47,781 nt of DNA, from NCBI GenBank assembly GCA_041746855.1, contig JBGTGG010000068.1, forward strand, positions 1 through 47,781. The letters run 5' to 3'. Origin of the DNA: JBGTGG01 sp041746855 (GTDB lineage: Bacteria; Bacteroidota; Bacteroidia; Cytophagales; Cyclobacteriaceae). Every line of letters begins with the position of its first letter. Position 1 is the stretch's first letter. This document shows, one piece after another, positions 24,878-31,446 of this stretch. The translations under genes and the position numbers were made by a program. The notes below the pieces were generated by a model, which saw only the letters and a program-made list of their open reading frames with translations, was not told the origin of the DNA and ran no database searches.

Positions 24878-26566
24878 TTACTCCTTCTTCTTTGTTAAGA
24901 AGCGGCTTTTAAGCTTATCAAAAAAGACCAAATATACGTCCGTATCAAAAAGACGTGCATCGATCCGGGCCTGGCGTAAAAAGAAAAACCCAATTATAAA
25001 GAGTACAAAGTTAGCCGTCCAGATGCCTTGGAACGGGGGTACCAAATCCTGCTTCACCCATTTTTCCCCTTGCATGTTGAGTAGATAAAAAACAATAAAA
25101 AAGAAAATTGATACCAGAAACGGAATTCCTAACCCCCCTCTTTTTATGATCGACCCGAGTGGTGCACCAATCAAAAACATGGCGATGCATGCAATTGAAT
25201 TGGAGATGATTTTATGCCACTGAATGGCAAACGTTTTGGTTTCATCCCCAAAGTTTTCAAGCGTTGAATTCGTAGTTGAAATTTGAGCCTTTACCTGACG
25301 TGCCATGTTTGCAGCACTTTGATAATTTGCCATGCTGGGAGGAATTGCGAAAATACTGTCCAATACTTTCTTTGTTGAATCCGATGATAGGACTGGCTTC
25401 TTTTTCCTCTTTGATTGATCCTCAATATTGACCTTGGGTTTAACCAGCTCCTTTTCCCGTTTTCGCTCCTGGGCTAGTTTAGGTTTTTCCACCAATCCTG
25501 AATCAGGGCGGTCGCGGTCCACAAGGTCTTGCTTTGCGGTGACATAGTTTCGCGCAATTGTATCCGTTGTGATGTTGTTGATCGAGTCAATCTCCCGCTG
25601 CATTTGATAGACCGCACGCGGCATAACGGTTGAATCACCTTGCAAATAATACGCAAAAAATGCGGGCCTGTATCGATAATAACTAACAAGTTGCTGCAAT
25701 TCCCTTCGTTTAATGGAATCAATATCACGATTCAATTCAAGGACGTTGCGCATTATGCGATTGCCGGCAAACCACTTTTTGTCAGTCCGTTCTAAATCAA
25801 AGGAAGACAAGTCAAACACAACTTGTGATTTATCAAATTTACTCCTGCTCAACGTTTCCTTTTGCTGGTTTCTGTTTTGTGTCACCAAGCTTGCCTCAGA
25901 TGAGGTACCCGCTTTGTACTTCAAACCATTGAAGAGTTCCAACTTTAGGTAGCGTTCATTTAAAATCGTATACATCCTTCCCGAATCAGCTGTGGTTACG
26001 TCTTGATTCCCACTGTTATCACGATGATCGTAAATTTTGATGCCCTTTAATGTTTCCTTGTCATCAAATTTTTTATCGGTTTTAATGCTGATCCCGGGTA
26101 TTCCGTTAAAAAACTCCCCTTCCCGTAGTTCCAATGCTGGTTTTTTCTGGCGGATATCATAGAGAAGACTGTATGCTTCCAGTGCTGCCTTGGGCACAAA
26201 ATAGTTATTGGAAAAAAAGGCTACCCCGGTGATAAACAATACAAAAATGAAAATGGGACGGAGGACACGGACAAGTGAAATGCCCGAACTTTTAATGGCT
26301 GTTAATTCAAAGTGTTCGCCTAAGTTTCCAAAAGCAATCAAGGAAGACAACAATACCGCTAAAGGAAGTGCTATCGGTGTCATGAAGATTGCGAAGTAGA
26401 ATAGCAATTGACCAATCACTTCTATGTCAATCCCCTTCCCAATAATATCATCGAAGTAGCGCAGCATGTGCTGCATCAGCAAGATGAAGACAACCACCAG
26501 AAAGGTGATGATGAACGGGCCTATAAAAGAGGAGAATACAAGTTTGTCTATCTTCTTCATGCGCAA
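24878..26566 (-). CDS. LptF/LptG family (YjgP/YjgQ) lipopolysaccharide export permease
   Basis: A 562-aa inner-membrane protein. The N-terminal signature (IDKLVFSSFIGPFIITFLVVVFILLMQHMLRYFDDIIGKG) and TM segments 2-3 (LPLAVLLSSLIAFGNLGEHFEL, then VLRPIFIFVLFITGVAFFSNNYF) are typical of the LptF/G permeases that form the LPS transporter with LptB. Three more TM segments follow at the C-terminus (SIACIAMFLIGAPLG, FLVSIFFFIVFYLL, WTANFVLFIIGFFFL). The periplasmic part is longer than in Proteobacteria because of a Lys-rich insert (about 375-410), a feature I associate with Bacteroidota members. LptF and LptG cannot be told apart here. Start ATG 26566; the ATG at 26560 is also possible. Confidence 0.9.
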   Translation of the reverse strand: MRMKKIDKLVFSSFIGPFIITFLVVVFILLMQHMLRYFDDIIGKGIDIEVIGQLLFYFAIFMTPIALPLAVLLSSLIAFGNLGEHFELTAIKSSGISLVRVLRPIFIFVLFITGVAFFSNNYFVPKAALEAYSLLYDIRQKKPALELREGEFFNGIPGISIKTDKKFDDKETLKGIKIYDHRDNSGNQDVTTADSGRMYTILNERYLKLELFNGLKYKAGTSSEASLVTQNRNQQKETLSRSKFDKSQVVFDLSSFDLERTDKKWFAGNRIMRNVLELNRDIDSIKRRELQQLVSYYRYRPAFFAYYLQGDSTVMPRAVYQMQREIDSINNITTDTIARNYVTAKQDLVDRDRPDSGLVEKPKLAQERKREKELVKPKVNIEDQSKRKKKPVLSSDSTKKVLDSIFAIPPSMANYQSAANMARQVKAQISTTNSTLENFGDETKTFAIQWHKIISNSIACIAMFLIGAPLGSIIKRGGLGIPFLVSIFFFIVFYLLNMQGEKWVKQDLVPPFQGIWTANFVLFIIGFFFLRQARIDARLFDTDVYLVFFDKLKSRFLTKKKE

Positions 26567-26632
26567 CCCAAAAGAACAAATCTTGAACCAGTTTTACTAT
26601 TGAAAACGATAAATAAAAGGAACGGGTCAGAA

Positions 26633-26650
26633 AACTGGCGGATATGAATC
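26633..26650. repeat. 18-bp direct repeat, left copy, at the GIY-YIG stop codon
   Basis: On the minus strand GATTCATATCCGCCAGTT; it contains the last two bases of the GIY-YIG stop codon and the left half of the palindrome. The identical 18-mer is at 26943-26960, in the same orientation, 310 bp away. Together they bracket the nuclease ORF. Confidence 0.9.
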
Positions 26651-26894
26651 ACTTGGATATCAAACTCCTGATGAATTCCCTCCCGCGTGCAGATTTCAAC
26701 TGTCGTTCGCGTTTCATCGCTTCGCTTTTGGTGTTGTATTCCTCCGTGTAGACCAGTTTCCAGGGACGATAACGAATCGTAAATCCTTTTGTGGCCAAAT
26801 AATTATGTGACTTGATTCTTGCTTCAAGGTCTGAGGTAAATCCGATATAAATCTTGTCGAAAGATGGGCTATGGAGTACATAAACGTGATACAC
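26649..26894 (-). CDS. Single-domain GIY-YIG nuclease
   Basis: An 81-aa protein from a GTG start (26894). It is a complete minimal GIY-YIG domain: VYVLHS (the GIY part, residues 4-9), YIGFTSDLEARIKSH with YIG at 16-18 and the expected catalytic arginine R26, Y42 in IRYRPW, and the metal-binding glutamate E63 in EAMKRERQLK; the tail GREFIRSLI is typical of the UvrC-like single-domain group. It should cut DNA with a divalent metal. It has no separate DNA-binding domain. It lies on the tRNA-Met strand, 114 bases after that gene, and is bracketed by an 18-bp direct repeat with a broken tRNA/palindrome at its 5' side. The family is sometimes labelled an excinuclease subunit, but this is not UvrC. 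Confidence 0.92.
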   Translation of the reverse strand: MYHVYVLHSPSFDKIYIGFTSDLEARIKSHNYLATKGFTIRYRPWKLVYTEEYNTKSEAMKRERQLKSARGREFIRSLISK

Positions 26895-26936
26895 AACGGA
26901 ACAATTTTATTTAAAGGTGGAGTAAGTTGAACCCCG

Positions 26937-26952
26937 TCCGCCAACTGGCGGA
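26937..26952. repeat. Palindrome TCCGCCAACTGGCGGA, copy 2 (variant)
   Basis: Seven-base arms TCCGCCA / TGGCGGA with centre AC; one base different from the 16-mer at 16147 and 27129. The right half is part of the 18-bp direct repeat that brackets the GIY-YIG gene. Confidence 0.92.
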
Positions 26953-26960
26953 TATGAATC
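26943..26960. repeat. 18-bp direct repeat, right copy
   Basis: Identical to 26633-26650 and in the same orientation; on the minus strand GATTCATATCCGCCAGTT. It lies 49 bases before the GIY-YIG start codon. Confidence 0.9.
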
Positions 26961-27008
26961 CAGCACTAACGATAGTCAGTGTTCAATTATCGACAATTAA
27001 AAATCTTG

Positions 27009-27082
27009 TAGCGCGGGGGGGAGTTGAACCCCCGACCTTTGGGTTATGAATCCAACGCTCTAACCACCTGAGCTACCGCGCC
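27009..27082 (-). tRNA. tRNA-Met (CAT), elongator-like
   Basis: Full cloverleaf: acceptor GGCGCGG / CCGCGCT (first pair G-T), D-arm GCTCAGGTGGTTAGAGC, anticodon stem TTGGA/CCCAA (one mismatch) with loop TTCATAA and anticodon CAT, T-arm GGGGG-TTCAACT-CCCCC, discriminator A, no encoded CCA. CAT could also be the tRNA-Ile precursor; I prefer Met. Broken copies with palindromes lie on both sides. Confidence 0.9.
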
Positions 27083-27119
27083 ATTAAAAATATTTTACAA
27101 GAACACCATAACAAATCCC

Positions 27120-27182
27120 GAACCCCCGTCCGCCAATTGGCGGATATGAATCCAACGCTCTAACCACCTGAGCTACCGCGCC
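27120..27182 (-). pseudogene. Broken tRNA-Met copy carrying the 16-bp palindrome
   Basis: On the minus strand the acceptor strand, D-arm and 5' anticodon arm up to the loop TTCATA are identical to tRNA-Met over about 38 bases. TCCGCCAATTGGCGGA then replaces the 10 bases ACCCAAAGGT, and CGGGGGTTC (start of the T-arm) follows before identity is lost. No 3' acceptor is present, so it cannot be a normal tRNA. It lies between the promoter and intact tRNA-Met. Confidence 0.88.
27129..27144. repeat. Palindrome TCCGCCAATTGGCGGA, copy 3
   Basis: Perfect 16-base palindrome inside the broken tRNA-Met copy; identical to copy 1 at 16147-16162, about 11 kb away. Confidence 0.95.
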
Positions 27183-27229
27183 AAACAAGCTGGATTTAGC
27201 TATATTGTATATTCCTTTGAAAAGGAGCG

Positions 27230-27263
27230 CAAACTTACAAAGTTTGTTTAATAATCCACCAAA
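27230..27263 (-). promoter_or_regulatory. Probable tRNA-Met promoter (TAAGTTTG)
   Basis: On the minus strand the -7 box TAAGTTTG (27230-27237) fits TAnnTTTG and is followed by CGCTCC, like the other tRNA promoters. A TTTG lies at 27260-27263, but the 22-base spacer is longer than the usual 19. It would transcribe the broken copy first and then tRNA-Met. The rest of the gap to 27317 contains an AT-rich hairpin with GGCTTTTTTT / AAAAAAAGCC arms (about 27265-27297). Confidence 0.55.
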
Positions 27264-27317
27264 TGGCTTTTTTTATTTTTAAGTATTAAAAAAAAGCCTA
27301 ATTTGAAAGCAGCAATC

Positions 27318-27719
27318 ATGGCAAACAAATCATTATTTACAGCAGACTACGAAATTCATGCATCGGTCAAGATGTTGTATCCCTATATTCAATCTGCCAG
27401 TGGTTTGTCGGAGTGGTTTGCTGATGATGTGAAGATCAATAACAACGATAAGTCTCTGACGTTTTTTTGGGACAATGAGGAACACAAGGCGCGACAAGTA
27501 GCACACCGCACCAATCATTTTGTCCGCTTTGAATTTTTTCCTGAAAATGAAAATGACAAAGAAGATCCCTCCTATCTTGAGCTTCGCTTGGAAGCAAATG
27601 AATTAACGCAATCCATATTTTTAAAAATTGAAGACTATTCTGATTTTGATGATCAGAAAGAATTAAGTGATTTGTGGGATAGTCTTGTGGATACCTTACG
27701 AAAGACTGTTGGGGGTTAG
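27318..27719 (+). CDS. START-like/SRPBCC (AHSA1-type) domain protein
   Basis: A 133-aa cytoplasmic protein from ATG 27318 (MANKSLF); a TTG at 27303 would add five residues but is unlikely. The pattern FTADYEIHASVKMLYPYIQSASGLSEWFADDVKI, FFWDNEEHKARQVAH, VRFEFF, and the C-terminal ELSDLWDSLVDTLRKTVGG is typical of the START-like-domain proteins of Bacteroidota, in the AHSA1/SRPBCC superfamily, which bind hydrophobic ligands or assist chaperones. The ligand is not known. Convergent with the AraC gene, 13 bp apart. Confidence 0.88.
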   Translation: MANKSLFTADYEIHASVKMLYPYIQSASGLSEWFADDVKINNNDKSLTFFWDNEEHKARQVAHRTNHFVRFEFFPENENDKEDPSYLELRLEANELTQSIFLKIEDYSDFDDQKELSDLWDSLVDTLRKTVGG

Positions 27720-27732
27720 ATTAATAAAAGAC

Positions 27733-28680
27733 CTAAACAATATCGTGGCCGATCATGTTTCGATAGTTAGAAGGCGTGATTTGGTAACGGCTTTTAAACA
27801 ACCTTCCAAAAGAACTGGCATCATCAAACCCAACTTTTTTAGAGATCGCCTCAACGGTACTGAAGGAAGTATCTAAATAAAAGAGTGCTTTTTTTAAACG
27901 CTCTTGCAATACATATTGATGTGGGGTGATATGAAACAACTCTTTAAAAAGACGAAGGAAATGAAACGGGCTCAAGCACGCTTCCCGACTTATCTTTTGT
28001 AGGTCGAGTCGGTTATTGAGATGGCTATCAATATAATCTTTAGCTAGACTGACACGCTTATAAGTTTCAATTCGGGTAGACGACTTCTTGGACTTAAGCT
28101 GATCCAAACTTTTCAGGATGAGTCCTTGATTGTGGAGCATGCGTTCAAGCAACTGGGAATAGAGCATTCCAAGATATTCTTCGTCCTGGATTTTATTCAA
28201 AATTACATTTCCGAGTTGCATAAAGATACTATTGATCTGCTCGTCATGGTCGAACGTTGTTTCAAAAAAGTTTACTTTCTCTTTTGCCTCACGGAAAGGT
28301 TCGTCCAACAATTTATCTTCCGGGGTACTCAAATAGTATAGCAATCGTTCAGCAAGGTGAGGCTTGAAAGCTACCAGCATCATCTTTAAGTCAATGTCTG
28401 CATCAAACTCCGTACGAAAAGTTTGCCCGTGGTTGGTGATTAAATAATTATCAGGTTTTACGATGTGTTCTGTATTTCCAACTTTATAATACTGATACCC
28501 ATTTAACATCAGGCGTATGGTCAAGCGTGATGTATGTTCTTCTGAATAAATACTTTTCGAAGAAATCATTACAGCATTGGTATCCTTGTGCTCCATGTCT
28601 GTTTCAAACCGTGAGCAAAAAACATTATGACGAGAAACTGAATTGGTAAGTTGCTGTTGGCAGTAGGTGCATATTTGCAT
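27733..28680 (-). CDS. AraC family regulator with N-terminal C2HC motif
   Basis: A 315-aa transcription factor. The C-terminal AraC double HTH (about 212-310) is clear: LAKDYIDSHLNNRLDLQKISREACLSPFHFLRLFKELFHITPHQYVLQERL, then FSTVEAISKKVGFDDASSFGRLFKSRYQITPSNYR. The first part is a cupin-like sensing domain without close match. At the very N-terminus C4, C7, H18 and C22 (CTYC-x10-H-x3-C spacing) could bind zinc, which is unusual for AraC proteins. If translation began at M29 (MEHKD) the motif would be lost, so the start matters. Effector and targets are unknown. Confidence 0.9.
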   Translation of the reverse strand: MQICTYCQQQLTNSVSRHNVFCSRFETDMEHKDTNAVMISSKSIYSEEHTSRLTIRLMLNGYQYYKVGNTEHIVKPDNYLITNHGQTFRTEFDADIDLKMMLVAFKPHLAERLLYYLSTPEDKLLDEPFREAKEKVNFFETTFDHDEQINSIFMQLGNVILNKIQDEEYLGMLYSQLLERMLHNQGLILKSLDQLKSKKSSTRIETYKRVSLAKDYIDSHLNNRLDLQKISREACLSPFHFLRLFKELFHITPHQYVLQERLKKALFYLDTSFSTVEAISKKVGFDDASSFGRLFKSRYQITPSNYRNMIGHDIV

Positions 28681-28773
28681 ACCGAAAGATACTAGTTTTG
28701 CTCCAACCTAATTCTTTCTTACTAAAAAATCTCTTTTATTCCGAAAAAAGTGGTATTTGGATCCTTCATTTAG

Positions 28774-28818
28774 AATGGCTGGTTAAACAATGGCTGATTG
28801 GAAAATGGCTGGTCAACA
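28774..28818. repeat. Three tandem 15-bp units (AATGGCTGrTy...)
   Basis: Units start at 28774, 28789 and 28804 with exact 15-base period: AATGGCTGGTTAAAC, AATGGCTGATTGGAA, AATGGCTGGTCAACA. They lie between the AraC start and the convergently placed LuxR-type gene end. Function is unknown. Confidence 0.75.
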
Positions 28819-28837
28819 ATCAATATGTGGAATAGAG

Positions 28838-29467
28838 CTAGTCCTTAAAAAGCTCCTTATCCATTGCGTACTTTAAAAGTCCGGTTGAATTGTGTACCCC
28901 TATTTTTGCCATCATATTCCGTCTGTGCGTTTGAACGGTTCGAGCGCTAATACTTAGCTGGTCCGCAATTTCCTTTATGCTTTTTTGGAAGTAAGTAAGT
29001 CGTAAAATTTCGAATTCGCGGCTTGTAAAAAGCTCGGCCTCCTGCTCTACCCTCTTCGCTACGCGAAGGGATTTTGCAATCATATGATTCGAGTAAAAAT
29101 GTGAGTCATACAAAGTATAGATGGCCGTCTCCACTTCTTCCGGACTTGCACTTTTTAATAAGTATCCCCTTGCTCCCTTATTCAACAACAGGTCCACATA
29201 GTTTTCATCATCCTCCATTGTCAACATCATGATGAGCAAATTGGGAAATTGATGATGGAGGTAATCACACGTTTCAATGCCATCCATAACGGGCATTCGG
29301 ATATCCAACAGAACAACGTCTGGCAATTTATTTTGCACAAGGCCAATCAATTCTTTGCCATTTTCAGCTTCCTTGATTTCGCCAATCCTGTCAAATGATT
29401 GAAGCAACCGAATAAATCCTTTGCGGAAAAGCGTGTGATCGTCTGCGAGGTAAACATTAATACTCAT
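28838..29467 (-). CDS. LuxR/NarL-type response regulator (partner of 29464 kinase)
   Basis: A 209-aa regulator from ATG 29467 (MSINVYLADDHTLF); this ATG overlaps the kinase stop as ATGA, so I prefer it to the upstream in-frame start at 29503. The receiver has DD at 9-10, phospho-acceptor D in VVLLDIRMPVMDG and K in YLLKSASPEE. The LuxR HTH is at the C-terminus (FTSREFEILRLTYFQKSIKEIADQLSISARTVQTHRRNMMAKIGVHNSTGLLKYA). With the overlapping kinase it forms a complete two-component pair. Targets unknown. Confidence 0.95.
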   Translation of the reverse strand: MSINVYLADDHTLFRKGFIRLLQSFDRIGEIKEAENGKELIGLVQNKLPDVVLLDIRMPVMDGIETCDYLHHQFPNLLIMMLTMEDDENYVDLLLNKGARGYLLKSASPEEVETAIYTLYDSHFYSNHMIAKSLRVAKRVEQEAELFTSREFEILRLTYFQKSIKEIADQLSISARTVQTHRRNMMAKIGVHNSTGLLKYAMDKELFKD

Positions 29468-30243
29468 AAATTTTCGCTGTAAGGGATCGAAATGGCCACA
29501 CAAGACTTTCCTTCTTCTGTAAAGATATTCAATTCTGCGTTTAGCACTTTCAGCCGGTTTCGAATATTCAAAAGCCCAAACCCGGTTTTATACGGATCGT
29601 ATCGATTTTGATAATACTTACTAAACCCAAGTCCATCGTCTTTAATGCGTACCACCAAAAAATCCTCCTCCCAATCAAATTCAATCCACATGTACCATGC
29701 TGAATTATATTTGATTGAGTTGGTGATCAATTCCTGTACGATCCGGTAAATCATCAACTCCTTTTTTGGCGCCAACCGTTTACTTTTACCTGTTTCGTTA
29801 AAGCTGATGTTAACAGTGTAGAGCTTATTTATTTTTTTGTCGATAAGTTGGAGGATTGCATTGGTTAGTCCAAACTTCTCCAATGCCATTGGGTTTATCT
29901 CCTTTATTATGCGATCAATTTTTTCCTTGAGCATAATTACCGTTTCATTCATTTCGTCCCGAATGACCGGTTCGCTCAAAAAATGCCCGCGCCTTTCCAA
30001 CACTGAAAGATTGATTTTCAACGACATTAAGCTGTTGCCTATGCTGTCGTGCAGGTCTTCTGAAATCCTTTTTCGCTCTGCCTCTTGTGTTTCAAAAGCA
30101 ATGGAAAGCATTTCTTGATTCAGTTGGCTTTCCCGTTTTTGAAGATTCTTGAATTCAATTATTTTTTGCCTGTTCTTTACAATAAAGAAAATGATGGTGG
30201 CAATAGCGGCTACTAATAGAAGGACAAGTAGTTCAGTTAACAT
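29464..30243 (-). CDS. Membrane-anchored HisKA_3 (NarX/DesK-type) histidine kinase
   Basis: A 259-aa kinase. One N-terminal TM segment (about 4-22, LLVLLLVAAIATIIFFIV) has no periplasmic sensor after it; a coiled coil (about 24-55) follows. The HisKA_3 dimerisation domain has H65 in RISEDLHDSIGNSLMSLKI. The HATPase has N in ELITNSIKYN, KDDGLGF and GFGLLNIRNRL. The sensing part is very short, so the signal may be membrane-related or come from another protein. It overlaps its LuxR-type regulator by 4 bases. Confidence 0.94.
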   Translation of the reverse strand: MLTELLVLLLVAAIATIIFFIVKNRQKIIEFKNLQKRESQLNQEMLSIAFETQEAERKRISEDLHDSIGNSLMSLKINLSVLERRGHFLSEPVIRDEMNETVIMLKEKIDRIIKEINPMALEKFGLTNAILQLIDKKINKLYTVNISFNETGKSKRLAPKKELMIYRIVQELITNSIKYNSAWYMWIEFDWEEDFLVVRIKDDGLGFSKYYQNRYDPYKTGFGLLNIRNRLKVLNAELNIFTEEGKSCVAISIPYSENL

Positions 30244-30463
30244 TGTTGTAGGAATTCTGCATAACGTTTCAAGCAGTTAATAAACAAAAAAAATCTTTAA
30301 GACGCCAATCCTTATATCAGCAGTTTTACGATTTCAGCAAGTTTTGTAGGCTCCCGAGTTATCCTCTGAAGAGTTTATACAATTTAAATTGAAGGCAAAG
30401 AAGCTATTAATCGGTTGCCCGACTGGTGAAAAGAAGTAGTTTTGTTGGGCAGTAGCATTCCAA

Positions 30464-31360
30464 ATGATCCCTCAAGCAAAAATTTTACGTGTATTCCAAT
30501 TAATAGGCCTTCTGAAAAGCGGGGGCAGGACCATACGTCAATTGGCGCAACAGCTTGATACTACAGAGCGGACCATTTACCGCTATTTCAAATTGCTTGA
30601 AGAAATTGGCTTTATAATCGATCAGGATTTCCACGGAAGATATTTTGTCCATCGCGAAGATGGGGAAAGCCCGGAGGACCGGTTTACGCTCGAAGAGGTC
30701 TCAATCCTGCGACAACTTATCCAGAGTGCTGCATCTGGCCATCCATTAAAAGGAACCCTGCTAAAAAAATTGGCCTTTCATTCCGAAGCTAAAGAACTTC
30801 CAGAGCAATTTCTGAAGCTGCGGGTTGCGAAAATATTTAGAATAGTAAGCGAAGCCATAGAAAGCGGTAGCCAGGTGATTTTAAAAAGTTATCACTCGGC
30901 AAATAGCGCGGAGATTACTGATCGTTTGGTTGAACCCTTCCAATTTGGCGAAGGGTTTCAATCGATCCAGGCACTCGACACAAAAGACAAACAGAATAAG
31001 TTTTTTAAGCTGGAACGTATTGGTGATGTGGTAGTGCTTGACAAACCCTACAAGTTTCAAAAACTTCATAAAAAGTCAAGCACCGACATTTTTGGAATTA
31101 GTGGCCGCAAAGAAACCTGGATTACCATGCGGCTTAGTCTACGGGCGTATGTACTCCTGCGCGAAGAATACCCTTTGGCACTCCCCTATCTTGAAAAAGA
31201 AAATGAAGATCCTAAAACTTTTATCTTTCACGGCCCCGTACTTACCTACAAGGGAGTAGGAAGATTTGTGATGGGTTTGGCAGATGAAATCAAGATTGTT
31301 GAACCCAAAGAATTCAAAATCTATATAAAGGAAAAACTCGATCAACAAAAACTCATTTAA
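30464..31360 (+). CDS. HTH_11-WYL domain transcriptional regulator
   Basis: A 298-aa regulator (YafY/DeoR-like class). The N-terminal HTH covers about 8-55 (VFQLIGLLKSGGRTIRQLAQQLDTTERTIYRYFKLLEEIGF). The central WYL domain is near 125-215 (SQVILKSYHSANSAEITDRLVEPFQF); the typical Trp-Tyr-Leu triplet is not exact. A C-terminal WCX-like part follows to the end. It lies convergent with bglX, with a terminator between. WYL regulators respond to nucleotides, DNA damage or other ligands; the ligand here is unknown. The 220 bases upstream (30244-30463) show no clear consensus promoter or other element. Confidence 0.88.
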   Translation: MIPQAKILRVFQLIGLLKSGGRTIRQLAQQLDTTERTIYRYFKLLEEIGFIIDQDFHGRYFVHREDGESPEDRFTLEEVSILRQLIQSAASGHPLKGTLLKKLAFHSEAKELPEQFLKLRVAKIFRIVSEAIESGSQVILKSYHSANSAEITDRLVEPFQFGEGFQSIQALDTKDKQNKFFKLERIGDVVVLDKPYKFQKLHKKSSTDIFGISGRKETWITMRLSLRAYVLLREEYPLALPYLEKENEDPKTFIFHGPVLTYKGVGRFVMGLADEIKIVEPKEFKIYIKEKLDQQKLI

Positions 31361-31389
31361 GTTTTATCCTCATACAATAGAATAAATAA

Positions 31390-31419
31390 AAAAGCACGGA
31401 ATTCTTTCCGCGCCTTTTT
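31390..31419. terminator. Bidirectional terminator between WYL gene and bglX
   Basis: Stem GCACGGAA / TTCCGCGC (31394-31401 and 31406-31413, one mismatch), 4-base loop, A-run before and T-run after. It serves both convergent genes. Confidence 0.75.
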
Positions 31420-31446
31420 CTCTTTATGAAACAACTATTAACCAGT

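Larger units (their letters stand above)
26919..26970 (-). pseudogene. Broken CAT-anticodon tRNA relic with palindrome variant
   Basis: On the minus strand GTTAGTGCTGGATTCATA resembles the D-arm end and anticodon arm of tRNA-Met (CAT loop kept). It is followed by TCCGCCAGTTGGCGGA where the 3' anticodon stem and variable loop should be, then CGGGGTTCAACT and ACTCC, resembling the T-arm of the neighbouring intact tRNA-Met. The acceptor cannot be found. It lies between intact tRNA-Met and the GIY-YIG gene. Confidence 0.7.

Noticed and set aside
26714..26944. 76-aa frame overlapping the GIY-YIG gene
   Set aside because: It is a different frame of the same DNA; the GIY-YIG frame has all family motifs, this one has none.
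27120..27182. Second functional tRNA-Met
   Set aside because: The 3' anticodon stem, variable loop, most of the T-arm and the 3' acceptor strand are missing or replaced by the palindrome.
28774..28818. CRISPR-like array
   Set aside because: The 15-base units are contiguous, without spacers, and no cas genes are present; no CRISPR array was seen in the window.
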